The notes beneath the pieces are model-generated. The model was not told where the DNA came from, searched no databases, and was given only the letters and a program-made list of their open reading frames with translations. 64,000 bases of DNA, taken from Microbacterium sp. GTDB lineage: Bacteria > Actinomycetota > Actinomycetes > Actinomycetales > Microbacteriaceae. The translations under genes were made by a program, and so were the position numbers. Positions 28,333 through 37,529 of this stretch are shown piece by piece. Every line of letters starts with the position of its first letter. Within the stretch, counting starts at the first letter, position 1. The stretch lies in NCBI GenBank assembly GCA_029239165.1, contig JAQZBG010000002.1, positions 1 to 64,000 on the forward strand. Reading direction: 5' to 3'.

Positions 28333-29006
28333 GCGACGAGGTAGAGCCGATCACGCCCGCCCCCGGGGCGATCATCCCCGTAGAGCCCCCGCCGGCACCG
28401 CAGCGCCAGTGGGTCCTCATCGCCACAGTCGCGATCTCCTTGATCGCCTCCATCGTGCTCAGCGCGGGATGGATCTCGAACCTCTCGAGCCGGAACCAGC
28501 AGCTCAACGAGCTCGTGCTCGAGCAGCGACAGGAGATCTTCGCCTCACAGGAGAACGCGCAGCGCCTCTACGACCAGCTCCTCGAGCTCGGGGCAGCTCC
28601 CGACGGAGAGGCGCCCGAGAGCATCGCATCCCCCGGCCCCGCCGGCGCGCGCGGCGAGCAGGGCAACGCCGGCCGGCCGCCGACACCCGCGGAAATCGCG
28701 AAGGCTGTCGGCGACTACTGCGACGCCCGCGACTCGTGCCGCGGCCAGGCGGGCAGCAACGGCTCCGCGGGCTCCGTCGGCCCGGCCGGCCCCGCCGGCT
28801 CGAGTGGCTCGGATGGCTCAAACGGGGCCGACGGCGCTCCCGGCGGACCCGGCCCTGAAGGCCCTCCCGGCCCGGCTGGCCCGCAGGGTCCCGCAGGCCC
28901 GTCCTGCCCCGAGGGCTACAGCCTCCAGATCGTGACCGTCCAGGTCCAGAACACCGAGACGGGCGAATCCAGCCCGACTCCCGCGGCGGTCTGCCTGCCC
29001 GCCTGA
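28329..29006 (+). CDS. Membrane protein with collagen-like repeats
   Basis: TM VLIATVAISLIASIVLSAGWI then GSNGSAGSVGPAGPAG..GPGPEGPPGPAGPQGPAGP. Confidence 0.7.
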   Translation: MSDEVEPITPAPGAIIPVEPPPAPQRQWVLIATVAISLIASIVLSAGWISNLSSRNQQLNELVLEQRQEIFASQENAQRLYDQLLELGAAPDGEAPESIASPGPAGARGEQGNAGRPPTPAEIAKAVGDYCDARDSCRGQAGSNGSAGSVGPAGPAGSSGSDGSNGADGAPGGPGPEGPPGPAGPQGPAGPSCPEGYSLQIVTVQVQNTETGESSPTPAAVCLPA

Positions 29007-29040
29007 CGGCAGCAGCGACCCCGGCTAGCAAGGAGAGAGC

Positions 29041-30303
29041 ATGGCTAGATCACCCCTGTGGGACAACCCCGACTTCGTCGCTGACTGCAGGTCAGAGATG
29101 CCCAAGATCGACATCATGGAGAAGTGGGGCGTCTCGTCCGGTCTCGTGGTCGACGTGCGGCGTGACCAGCGCGTGAGGCTCGACGAGGCGCGCACCCGGG
29201 AGGACAAGCTGTCCGCCGGCGAAGAGTCGGAGATCACGGACGGCCCCGACGGCAAGCACTTCAAGTTCATCCGCCACCGCCCGATCACGCTGGATGACGC
29301 CCGCGCCTGGATCCGCTCGAGCGGCGATGACCCGGCGCTCTACAACATCTCCATCCGCGCGATCGCCTACGGCCACGACAGCACGTCGAACCGCATGACC
29401 GCATGGCCGAAGACCGGCATCGCACTCGCGCAGGTCGCTCCGCTCGAGCAGCTGTACCGCGTCGCCGCCGAGGTGCCGCTGGGGCGCGTCCAGGACCAGG
29501 ACGACGACCGAGCCACCGTTATCGTCGTGTCGGACTGGCAGATCGGCAAGACCGGCCGCCGCGGCGGCACGCCGGAGCTCCTGGCCCGCCTCGAGGACTC
29601 CCGCCGGAAGGTCCGGAAGGAGCTGGAAGCGCGGCGCCCGAACCGCATCCTGGTGCTCGACGGCGGCGACGGCATCGAAGGCTTCGAGTCCGGCGGCGAC
29701 CCCGCCTTCACCAACGACCTGTCGTTGCCGGATCAGATCGACGCCTACACGACCGAGCTGTTCAAGTTCATCCGCCTGGCCGACGGCTATGCGGACACCG
29801 AGGTGGGCGCCGTCCCCTCCAACCACGCCGCCTGGCGCCGCAGCAAGCAGAACCTCGGCGTCCCGGCCGACGACTTCGGCCTCCTCGCCCACCGGCAGGT
29901 CGCGAAGGTCGCCGAGGCTGCCGGCATGGACGTGGCCTGGCACTTCCCCGAGCCGTACGACGAATCGCTGTGCGTGGACTTCGCCGGCACCGCGATCGGC
30001 CTCGTGCACGGCAACCAGTTCGCGCCCGGCAAGGCGATCGACTGGTGGCAGGGGCAGACCTTCGGGGACCAAGCCGCCACGCGCGCCGACGTGCTCGTCA
30101 CTGCGCACTACCACTCCTTCGGCGCGGGCGTCGCGGGCCAGAACCCGTTCTCGAAGCGCGAGCGGATGTGGCTCGGCGCCCCGACCCTCGACAGCGGGAG
30201 CGACTGGTATCGCAACATCAAGGGCCGCGACTCCCTCCCCGGCACCATGATCTTCGACGTGACGGCCGAGGGCTTCGACCTCAGCAGCCTCGACATCCTC
30301 TGA
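29041..30303 (+). CDS. Calcineurin-like metallophosphoesterase
   Basis: VVSDWQIGK, LDGGDGIEG, PSNHAAWR, LVHGN, TAHYHSFG metal-binding motifs. Confidence 0.75.
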   Translation: MARSPLWDNPDFVADCRSEMPKIDIMEKWGVSSGLVVDVRRDQRVRLDEARTREDKLSAGEESEITDGPDGKHFKFIRHRPITLDDARAWIRSSGDDPALYNISIRAIAYGHDSTSNRMTAWPKTGIALAQVAPLEQLYRVAAEVPLGRVQDQDDDRATVIVVSDWQIGKTGRRGGTPELLARLEDSRRKVRKELEARRPNRILVLDGGDGIEGFESGGDPAFTNDLSLPDQIDAYTTELFKFIRLADGYADTEVGAVPSNHAAWRRSKQNLGVPADDFGLLAHRQVAKVAEAAGMDVAWHFPEPYDESLCVDFAGTAIGLVHGNQFAPGKAIDWWQGQTFGDQAATRADVLVTAHYHSFGAGVAGQNPFSKRERMWLGAPTLDSGSDWYRNIKGRDSLPGTMIFDVTAEGFDLSSLDIL

Positions 30304-30338
30304 CCTAGACTCCGCCCCACATCGACCAAGGAGGCCCC

Positions 30339-30593
30339 ATGAAGGCACTGTTCGACTCCGCCGTGCGGACGTTTGTCCCCATCGTCGTCGGAGGCATCAT
30401 CACCTGGTTCGTCAGCGCCGGGATCGCGCTCGACTCCGAGTTCGAGGGGCTGCTGACGAACGTCATCTTCGGCCTCGCGACCGGCGCGTACTACATCGGT
30501 GCACGCCTGCTCGAGACGTACGTCGAACCGCGGTTCGGCTGGCTGCTCGGCCTCGCGAAGCAGCCCGTATACGCCAAGGAGGTCGCTTCCTGA
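30339..30593 (+). CDS. Holin-like protein
   Basis: Two hydrophobic segments; SD AAGGAGG. Confidence 0.6.
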   Translation: MKALFDSAVRTFVPIVVGGIITWFVSAGIALDSEFEGLLTNVIFGLATGAYYIGARLLETYVEPRFGWLLGLAKQPVYAKEVAS

Positions 30594-30654
30594 CGCGCCC
30601 CTTGGATGTGCAGCAGTAGCTAGCTAATCCGAGGGGAGCGTGATCCGCATCTCC

Positions 30655-30697
30655 CGAGAGCCCCGGCCCCGCATCAGCGGGCGTGCCGGGGCTCTCG
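30655..30697. terminator. Terminator between convergent operons
   Basis: CGAGAGCCCCGGC…GCCGGGGCTCTCG 13-bp stem with nested CCCGC/GCGGG. Confidence 0.75.
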
Positions 30698-30702
30698 TGG
30701 GT

Positions 30703-30906
30703 TCAGATGCCGTTGGGACTGAAGCCGACGGTGGGGCGATGGAAGTCGTGCTCCACCCATCCCCGCTCCGTTTCCGCGCCGCGCGCCTCGTCGACGTGCG
30801 GCTGGGCGTCCTCCCCCATGTCGTGCCGGTGCGCCTGCCGCCACTCGAGCACACGCCGGCGACGCAGCGTGACGATCATGGCGTTGCAGCTGCAGCGCTC
30901 GATCAT
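30703..30906 (-). CDS. Hypothetical protein
   Basis: 4-nt overlap with upstream minus gene. Confidence 0.5.
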   Translation of the reverse strand: MIERCSCNAMIVTLRRRRVLEWRQAHRHDMGEDAQPHVDEARGAETERGWVEHDFHRPTVGFSPNGI

Positions 30907-31121
30907 GGCCGACTCGCCCCTGAGGGGCCTCGCGGCGGCCGGATGCGGCCATCCCGCACCGCGCAGCTGAACTCTCGATGGTAGGCGATCTCCCAGAGGG
31001 GCATCTGGGGCGCCCCGGCGAATCCGAACGGCGTCAGGTTCGGTCGCATCCGCTTCCGAGCCATGACCTCTCGCGCGGTGACGATGCCGCGGCGGATCTG
31101 GCGCGCGTGCCGGGCCCTCAT
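30903..31121 (-). CDS. Hypothetical protein
   Basis: MRARHARQIRRGIVTAREVMARKRMRPNLTPFGFAGAPQMPLWEIAYHREFSC…; ATGA overlap with RuvC-like stop. Confidence 0.55.
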   Translation of the reverse strand: MRARHARQIRRGIVTAREVMARKRMRPNLTPFGFAGAPQMPLWEIAYHREFSCAVRDGRIRPPRGPSGASRP

Positions 31122-31630
31122 GCCGCCACCGGCCGCGGCGGCCAGAACCGCTTCATCGTCGGGACGTGGCGTCGCTTCCGCAGCGAGACCACAATGTGCG
31201 TGATGGCGTCGTTCGAGTCGTCGTTCTCGGTCCCGGCCTTGAACATGCCGTGCCGCTCGAGGAAGTCGAACCTCACGCGCTGCCGCTGCGCCTTCGTCTT
31301 CGCCGCCGGCGGGTAGCCGACGAGCTCCCCCTTGCTGAAGCGGGTCTGGACGATGAGACGGGCGCCGATCTTGCGGGCCCACCAGGCGAGCACTCCCTCG
31401 ATCGGGATGCCGACGAAGTCCGCTCCGTCCGCCTCCTCGTCGTAGAGGAACTTCTCGTAGACGATCTCGTCCGGGATCTCGCAGACGCCGCTCTCGAGCC
31501 AGTCGATGAAGCCTTCGACCCCGTTGTGCACCTGCCACCGGTCGAGGATCTGGACGGGCGTCGTGGCGTCGTAGTAGGCGAGCGCGACGCCGGTGTTGCC
31601 GCCGGGGTCTACCCCGAGGATGAGGGTCAT
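31118..31630 (-). CDS. RuvC-like Holliday junction resolvase
   Basis: MTLILGVDPGGNTGVALA, YEKF, DSNDAITHIV acidic residues. Confidence 0.8.
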   Translation of the reverse strand: MTLILGVDPGGNTGVALAYYDATTPVQILDRWQVHNGVEGFIDWLESGVCEIPDEIVYEKFLYDEEADGADFVGIPIEGVLAWWARKIGARLIVQTRFSKGELVGYPPAAKTKAQRQRVRFDFLERHGMFKAGTENDDSNDAITHIVVSLRKRRHVPTMKRFWPPRPVAA

Positions 31631-31956
31631 TGCGCGTCTCCCAGCGACTTCGCGAGGGCCATGTATCCGCTCCTGTGATCCGGGTTGCTGCAGGCGAAGT
31701 GGAGGCCGCCGTACGCCTCCTCGACGGCCGCGTGCTGCGCGCGCCCGAGGATCAGGCCGAGACGGTCGTGGAGCTTGCCGGCTTCCTCGTAGGTCATGTT
31801 GAAGCCGAAGTCCTGACTGTCCACGTTCGAGTAGACGTGAACGCGGTGGGGCGGCGTGAGGCTGCTGTCGAAGTCGTGGTCCACGTTGATCTCGTTGTCC
31901 GGGTCAGCGTGAATCGAGAGCGGGATCGTCTCGTTGGTGCGGTCGACGAGGCTCAC
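31627..31956 (-). CDS. Hypothetical protein
   Basis: GTG start overlapping upstream stop. Confidence 0.6.
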   Translation of the reverse strand: MSLVDRTNETIPLSIHADPDNEINVDHDFDSSLTPPHRVHVYSNVDSQDFGFNMTYEEAGKLHDRLGLILGRAQHAAVEEAYGGLHFACSNPDHRSGYMALAKSLGDAQ

Positions 31957-32345
31957 TGGGCCACCTCCGCCAGCTCGAGGCCGTAGTTCGCGCCGCGCTT
32001 CACGGCAATCCAGGTGCCTCGCACCATGCCGTGCTCGAGCGTGACCTGCGACAGCATGTCCACGAGCCCCTGTCCGAAGAACGGGTACTCCGTGCCGTCG
32101 CCCTGGTTGACGAACCAGAAGCGTGCAGCGCTGCGGCCGCGCTCGAGTCGGTCGAGCTCGAGGGAGGCCTCGAAGGGCTCGTTGGGGCGCCACTCGATCG
32201 GGTGACCCCACTCGGTGCTCGCCTCGCCGGGGGCGCCGTAGGTGTACTCGAGGAGCACGCGGTACGGGATCTGCGTCTGGGTCTCGCGGTCGTATCGGGT
32301 GCGGGTGCCGTACGGGACGAGCTTGAGACTGTTCGTCTTCGTCAT
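31953..32345 (-). CDS. Hypothetical protein
   Basis: 4-nt overlaps. Confidence 0.6.
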   Translation of the reverse strand: MTKTNSLKLVPYGTRTRYDRETQTQIPYRVLLEYTYGAPGEASTEWGHPIEWRPNEPFEASLELDRLERGRSAARFWFVNQGDGTEYPFFGQGLVDMLSQVTLEHGMVRGTWIAVKRGANYGLELAEVAQ

Positions 32346-32848
32346 ACCGCCATCTCCTGCTTCACGACGCGGGACGGGTCCTTCACGTTGCGGATCTCGC
32401 GCCAGGCGCGGAGGCTCAGCGGGCCGGTCGGGAAGGGGATGGTCATCTCGTCCAGCAGGGCGTCCTCGGCGCTGCCGGCGATCTGGTCGAGCACGTCGTG
32501 GAGGTGCTGCTTCCAGAGGGAGACGAGCCGGGAATTGTGGCCGTCGAGCCAGGTGAGGCGCCGCTCCGTCAGGTCGATGGAGGCGATCAGGTGGCGGCGG
32601 AACGCGATGGTCTTCTGGTACACCTCGGCGCTGCAGTTCGGGTCCTCGGCGCGCTTGGCGATCACGGAGTCGATGTACCAGAGGTGCTCGATCAGGGCGG
32701 TGAGCGTCCTGCGGATCACCTCGGGGTCCTGGAAGGGACTGCTGTGGCTCGCGGTGTACTTCAGGTCGTCGGTGACGACCTCGGCGAAGTCCTCGTCGTC
32801 CATCGCGATGAGCTGGGGGGCGGTGTATTCGGCGGTGCTTTCGGTCAT
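32342..32848 (-). CDS. Hypothetical protein
   Basis: Operon context. Confidence 0.65.
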   Translation of the reverse strand: MTESTAEYTAPQLIAMDDEDFAEVVTDDLKYTASHSSPFQDPEVIRRTLTALIEHLWYIDSVIAKRAEDPNCSAEVYQKTIAFRRHLIASIDLTERRLTWLDGHNSRLVSLWKQHLHDVLDQIAGSAEDALLDEMTIPFPTGPLSLRAWREIRNVKDPSRVVKQEMAV

Positions 32849-32869
32849 GGTCTTGCCTTTCGTTCGGGG

Positions 32870-33082
32870 TCAGTACTGGATGGGGTTCGGGCCGCGGTGG
32901 CGGCGGAGGTGGAAGGAGCGGCTGATGAGCTGGTCTCGGGCCCACGCCGCGAGGTGCTCGCCGTCTTGCGTCACTGAGGACTCGAGGAGGGCACGCTCTT
33001 CGTCGCTTAGCGCGATATGCAGACGGTGTGGGCGGGTGCGGCCGCGCTTGTAGACGCCCCGGCCCCGTGGCCTAGGTGCCAT
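32870..33082 (-). CDS. Small basic protein, possibly ribbon-helix-helix
   Basis: RPHRLHIALSDEERALLESSVTQDGEHLAAWARDQLI. Confidence 0.5.
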   Translation of the reverse strand: MAPRPRGRGVYKRGRTRPHRLHIALSDEERALLESSVTQDGEHLAAWARDQLISRSFHLRRHRGPNPIQY

Positions 33083-33785
33083 CGCCCTCACCCCTGATGA
33101 GGCGGACGAGCTTCACGGCCTCGCCGAGCCACACGGTGAACTCGGTGCCGGAGGTGATGACCGGGCGGATGTTCTGCCACGACTTGCCGTCGTTGTAGCG
33201 GAGGTCCCGCTCCGTGGCCTCGCGGATCAGGCGGGCGGCGCGCTGCTGGTGCGCCCATGCGGGCTCGTCCTTGATCTGCTTCAGCGCGTTCGCATCCGGG
33301 GCGTAGTCAACGAAGTGTTCGCGGGGTAGGCCGATGGGGTCGGTGACAAGCGCGCTCTCGAAGGTGAAGCCGCGCCTGCCGGCCGCCGTGACGCCCTCCT
33401 TCCACCCAGCCCGGAAGGCGACGTTGGCGCTCGGCTCGACGGCGAGTACCCACCAGTAGCGCAGGAAGTGCGCGGGCTTCTTCAGGTCACCCTTGCGGTG
33501 CTCGGGCGCCTCTTGGCCCGGCTTCTTCACCGAGTCGGCCAGGCGGTACTCGTTCGACACCTGCACGAGGCTGAAACCCAGCTCCACGCGCTGCCAGCCG
33601 GCGTCTCGCGGCGCCTTCAGCGCCTTCCGCACCGAGGCACCCAGGAACGGTTCTGCGCCCGCAGGCGGCAGCGAGCGGCGGAGGACGGTCTGCTTCACCG
33701 GGGGGATGTTGAATGCGGCGCCGGTCGCCGCCTCCTCGCGAATCTGACGGAAGTACGCCGCCCAGTTCTCGGACCCCTCAGTCAT
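33072..33785 (-). CDS. Hypothetical protein
   Basis: Operon context, 237 aa. Confidence 0.65.
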   Translation of the reverse strand: MTEGSENWAAYFRQIREEAATGAAFNIPPVKQTVLRRSLPPAGAEPFLGASVRKALKAPRDAGWQRVELGFSLVQVSNEYRLADSVKKPGQEAPEHRKGDLKKPAHFLRYWWVLAVEPSANVAFRAGWKEGVTAAGRRGFTFESALVTDPIGLPREHFVDYAPDANALKQIKDEPAWAHQQRAARLIREATERDLRYNDGKSWQNIRPVITSGTEFTVWLGEAVKLVRLIRGEGDGT

Positions 33786-34164
33786 CGGACACCAGCTGTG
33801 CGAGCCGGTCGGGCTCCTCGACGTAGATCAGCTTCGTGCCGGCGCCCATGAGCGCCTGCAGCCACATCTCCTCGGTGAACGACCCGGGCGTGCGCGGGGG
33901 CGCGGTGAGGGTGAAGGAGAGCGCGCTCTTGATGCTCTCGTACCGCTCTGCGTTCTCGGGCTTGATGACGACGTGCTCGCTGTAGAACGGCGCCGGCTCC
34001 CCGAAGCACATGATGCGGCCGGGAGACCCGGGCACCGCGGGGACCATCTCGATCAGGTAGGGCAGGTTCAGCTCGCCCTTCGCCTGACGGATCATCGCCT
34101 TCTGGTCCTGTGTGAGGTGCTCGGGGTGCGGCCAGAGCGGGAGCGGGATGACGGTGGCGGTCAT
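33778..34164 (-). CDS. Hypothetical protein
   Basis: ATG 34164 overlaps upstream stop. Confidence 0.6.
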   Translation of the reverse strand: MTATVIPLPLWPHPEHLTQDQKAMIRQAKGELNLPYLIEMVPAVPGSPGRIMCFGEPAPFYSEHVVIKPENAERYESIKSALSFTLTAPPRTPGSFTEEMWLQALMGAGTKLIYVEEPDRLAQLVSDD

Positions 34165-34553
34165 GCCGCGGCCTCCTTCGCCTTGTTCACTCGCCACTTC
34201 ACCGACGACCAGGGCTGCTCGAGGATGCGGGCGAGGAAGCCGGAGCTGGTGCCCATCTCGACGATCAGGGCGGTGAGCTTGGGGTTGGTCTCGTTCTGCT
34301 GCTTCAGCAGGAACTCCTCGAGGATCCACTCGAGGGTCTCGGGGTTGAAACGGCCGCCGGTGTGGTCGGTCTTCTCGACGCGCTGCCGGGCGTAGAAGCG
34401 CGAGACGCGGGCGAGGGCCGAGATGTGGCTCAGCGACCAGATGCCGTGCTCGGCGAGCAGGCGCACAGCTTCGGCCTTCTGGAACTCGTCGAAGCCGGCG
34501 CTGCGCCTGTAGATGTCGAGCGCCTCGCGGATCGCTCGCTGGTTGTCAGCCAT
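34161..34553 (-). CDS. HTH-like hypothetical protein
   Basis: IWSLSHISALARVSRFYARQRVEK. Confidence 0.6.
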   Translation of the reverse strand: MADNQRAIREALDIYRRSAGFDEFQKAEAVRLLAEHGIWSLSHISALARVSRFYARQRVEKTDHTGGRFNPETLEWILEEFLLKQQNETNPKLTALIVEMGTSSGFLARILEQPWSSVKWRVNKAKEAAA

Positions 34554-37173
34554 TGGTCAGAACTCCTTTCAAGCGCACGGTCTCGACGCCGCTCTCTGCC
34601 TTGCGCTCGACACGCCCCTGGGCGACGAGCTCCTCGATGAGGTCGATGACATCTCGCCTTCGGTTCTTGAAGCGGGCGAGACGGTGGATGGCGGCGAGCG
34701 GCATGTGCCCGCCGTGGGCGATGACGGCCTGCTCGATCGCGTTGACCTCGCGGGTGCGGAGGGACTCGTCGGTCAGCTCGACCATGGTCAGCGTGTTGGT
34801 GGCCCACTCCTCCGCCTGCTCGAGCGCGATGAGCATGTCGTCCATGCTCATCTGCAGGCGTCCGTCCGAGAGAGCGACGAGCGCGGCGCAGCGCATGACG
34901 GTCTCGCGGAGGCGGCGGAAGGTGGGCTTCAGCCTGTCGGTGTAGGTCGGGTGCTGTAGCGCGATCTTGGTGAGGGCGCGCTTGAACTCGCCGTGTCGGG
35001 CGATGACATCGCGCGGGATCTTCATGCGGTTGGGCTTGCCGTCGGCGCGGGAGATCGCCTGGATGGCGCTGCCGAACTCACTGGCCCACTGCTGGTACAT
35101 CAGGGCGCCGGATGCGACCTCAGGGGTCTCCTCGTCGATCTCTCCGTCGTGGAGGTAGTCGTCGTCGCCGTCGTCCTCGGTCGGCAGCGCGCCGATGGCC
35201 CAGACGAATCGGTTGAGGAAGCCGGACTCCCAGTCGTCGGGGCTCATCACGTCGGTCATCCCTCGCGGGGTGCCCATGAAGTGCGCCGTCATGAACGCGC
35301 GCGCGCTCTTGCCGCTGATCTCCTTCTTCGTCGCACGGTAGACCGCGCCCACATCGCCGTCGTACACGTCGGTCACGACGCCGGGCATCTCCGAGTACGG
35401 GCCCTGGATCTTCTTCCAGACCTGGATCTTGGTGTGCGCCTCGTCCATGTGGAACCAGGTCGCCTGCCCGTCCTTGCCGATCAGCGTCTCCACCAGCGAC
35501 TCGGGGGTGTGGTTGCCGCCGATGTCCGGGGTCTCGGAGAGGAGGTAGTAGGCCTTGAAGATGTGCTTGACGACGCGAAGGGCCTCGGTCTTGCCGGAGC
35601 CGGTGGTGCCGACGATGCCCTGGTAAAGGTTCAGGGGACGGTCGTTGCTACCGGGCCGCGGGAGGACGGCCTGCGGGCTGAGGATGACGGAGAGGACGGT
35701 CCAGCGGTTCATCCGGTAGTACGGGAGGTTGACGGTGTCGAAGGTGAGGTTCGCCCAGTCGATGAACCGGGATCCCCACCACTCGCATGCCGGGCTGGCG
35801 ACCCGCTCGCGCTCGGCGTCGGTGAGGAAGCTGATGCGGGTGGGCTCGTCGTAGTTCGGGCGCTCGCCGACGGGCGCGGCCTCGACGGTGGATCCGTCGG
35901 CCTTCGCGAGGTCCTCGCGCGCCTGGTCGAGCTCGCGCCAGAGGGCGTTCTCGGTGATGCACTTCGAGTCCTCGTCGACGAAGGTCTCGCCGCCGAAGCT
36001 GATGCCGGTGGCGCGCGCGGCCGCGGAGTGCCAGACGACGGTCGCGGCCTCCTGGTCGGTGAACCCGCTGCGCAGGAGGGCCGCGAGCAGCTGGCGCCTT
36101 CTGCCCCAGAGGGCACCGTCGCCTTCCTTCTCGGGGCGCGACCCCCACACGGTGATGAACATCTCCGAGCCGATGGTCGGGAAAGCGCGGTCGAGGGGGA
36201 AGCCGTTCCAGGGAAGGAGCGGCGGCCGCGTCTCAAGCGGGGGCTCCTCGAACTGGCCGGCGGTGGTGCGATCGGCGGATTCCCACTGCTCGATGATCTT
36301 GTCGGCGCCCCACGAGGGGTACGTCGGCGTGTGGTCGAGGAGCAGCTGGACGGCGCGGTCGTTGGTGAGCGCGTAGGCGTTGGAGCGGGCCATGCGGGCC
36401 AGCCAGCATGCGGCCGCGAAGACGGTGTCGTGCCAGCCGGCGCCGGGCGCCCACTTCGCGGGGAGGGCCTGCAGGCTGGAGACGATCGAGCGGAGCTTCC
36501 GCTCTTCGGTCTCGGATGCGACCTCGGGGATGTCGCCGTCCCACTGCTCGGTCTTGTGCTCGTGGTTCCCCTCCTCCTTGCGGAGGTAGTCGATCCAGGC
36601 CTCGGGCAGGTACTCGAGGTCCTCGAGCCGCGGCGGCTCGGCCATGAGCTCGCCCTCGGCGTCGTACCAGACATACTCGGGGTGGCCCTCGGCGTCGGGG
36701 TTTCTGCTGGGCGCGACGAGTGAATAGCGGTGCGAGTGCTGGATGACCTCGATGTCCTTGGCGGCCTTGCCCACCATCTCGACGTGCTCGGGGAGCACGA
36801 AGAAGTACTGGCGACTGGCGCTGTCCTGGCCGCGGGAGGTGGAACTCGGCGTGCCCGGGAGGGGGCCGAGCTTCGCCTCGAGGGCGGCGAGCTGGGCCGC
36901 GCCCTCCTTCGTGCCGTAGTCGTCTACGTCGATGCGAGCTTCGAGGAGGCCGGCGCGGAGTGCGATGTTGGCGGTCTGGGGGTCCTGGTTCCGCCACTCC
37001 TTCGTCTCCGGGTCTTTCCAGAGGAAGCCGTTCTGGATCCAGTCGGCGACCTTCTCGGGGGTGACGGTTCCGTCGGCGCCGGTCGCGCCGAAGGGCACGG
37101 GCCGCTTGTCTCGGACGGGGATCGGCTGGAATCCCCGCTCGAGATAGAAGGGAGCCGCTGCTGAGTAGGTCAC
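34546..37173 (-). CDS. Primase-polymerase/helicase fusion
   Basis: N-terminal PrimPol-like YLERGFQPIPVRDKRPVPFG..ARIDVDDYGT..STSRGQDSASRQYFFVL; C-terminal GIVGTTGSGKTEALRVVK P-loop. Confidence 0.85.
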   Translation of the reverse strand: MTYSAAAPFYLERGFQPIPVRDKRPVPFGATGADGTVTPEKVADWIQNGFLWKDPETKEWRNQDPQTANIALRAGLLEARIDVDDYGTKEGAAQLAALEAKLGPLPGTPSSTSRGQDSASRQYFFVLPEHVEMVGKAAKDIEVIQHSHRYSLVAPSRNPDAEGHPEYVWYDAEGELMAEPPRLEDLEYLPEAWIDYLRKEEGNHEHKTEQWDGDIPEVASETEERKLRSIVSSLQALPAKWAPGAGWHDTVFAAACWLARMARSNAYALTNDRAVQLLLDHTPTYPSWGADKIIEQWESADRTTAGQFEEPPLETRPPLLPWNGFPLDRAFPTIGSEMFITVWGSRPEKEGDGALWGRRRQLLAALLRSGFTDQEAATVVWHSAAARATGISFGGETFVDEDSKCITENALWRELDQAREDLAKADGSTVEAAPVGERPNYDEPTRISFLTDAERERVASPACEWWGSRFIDWANLTFDTVNLPYYRMNRWTVLSVILSPQAVLPRPGSNDRPLNLYQGIVGTTGSGKTEALRVVKHIFKAYYLLSETPDIGGNHTPESLVETLIGKDGQATWFHMDEAHTKIQVWKKIQGPYSEMPGVVTDVYDGDVGAVYRATKKEISGKSARAFMTAHFMGTPRGMTDVMSPDDWESGFLNRFVWAIGALPTEDDGDDDYLHDGEIDEETPEVASGALMYQQWASEFGSAIQAISRADGKPNRMKIPRDVIARHGEFKRALTKIALQHPTYTDRLKPTFRRLRETVMRCAALVALSDGRLQMSMDDMLIALEQAEEWATNTLTMVELTDESLRTREVNAIEQAVIAHGGHMPLAAIHRLARFKNRRRDVIDLIEELVAQGRVERKAESGVETVRLKGVLTNG

Positions 37174-37234
37174 GCGAGCGTGGGCTTCTGGTACTGCAAG
37201 AGGGTCGCGCTCCTTCTCGATTAGCTGGATGATT

Positions 37235-37336
37235 TGGTGGACCGGGGAGGACTCGAACCTCCGACCTTCGCTGGCGGCGAGGGAACCCCCACCCTCTGTG
37301 CCATGGCGACGCTCTGCCGTGCTGAGCTACCGGTCC
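37235..37336 (-). tRNA. tRNA-like gene with enlarged anticodon arm; anticodon not assignable
   Basis: GGACCGG TA GCTC-AGCACGGCA-GAGC … AGGTC GGAGG-TTCGAGT-CCTCC CCGGTCC A CCA: intact acceptor, D and T arms, encoded CCA; about 25 extra nt in anticodon region. Confidence 0.65.
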
Positions 37337-37376
37337 AGGTGGGCGGGGAGGTGAAGCGCTCCCCGCCCGGGTCTTG

Positions 37377-37529
37377 CTACTCGGCCTCGAACTCGATCTC
37401 CTCGAGCGACATGAGCTGCTCGTGGGCTTCGTCCTGGCCTTCGGCCGTGAGGCCGCTCGGGTGGTCGGGATCCAGATGGTCGTCGTTGTCCGGCGTGTAG
37501 TAGCCGGTCACCTTGATGCGGCCGCCCAT
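37377..37529 (-). CDS. 50-aa acidic hypothetical protein
   Basis: MGGRIKVTGYYTPDNDDHLDPDHPSGLTAEGQDEAHEQLMSLEEIEFEAE. Confidence 0.5.
   Translation of the reverse strand: MGGRIKVTGYYTPDNDDHLDPDHPSGLTAEGQDEAHEQLMSLEEIEFEAE

Noticed and set aside
34993-36723. 576-aa plus ORF antisense to PrimPol-helicase
   Set aside because: Shadow ORF; opposite-strand gene has clear domain motifs and operon structure
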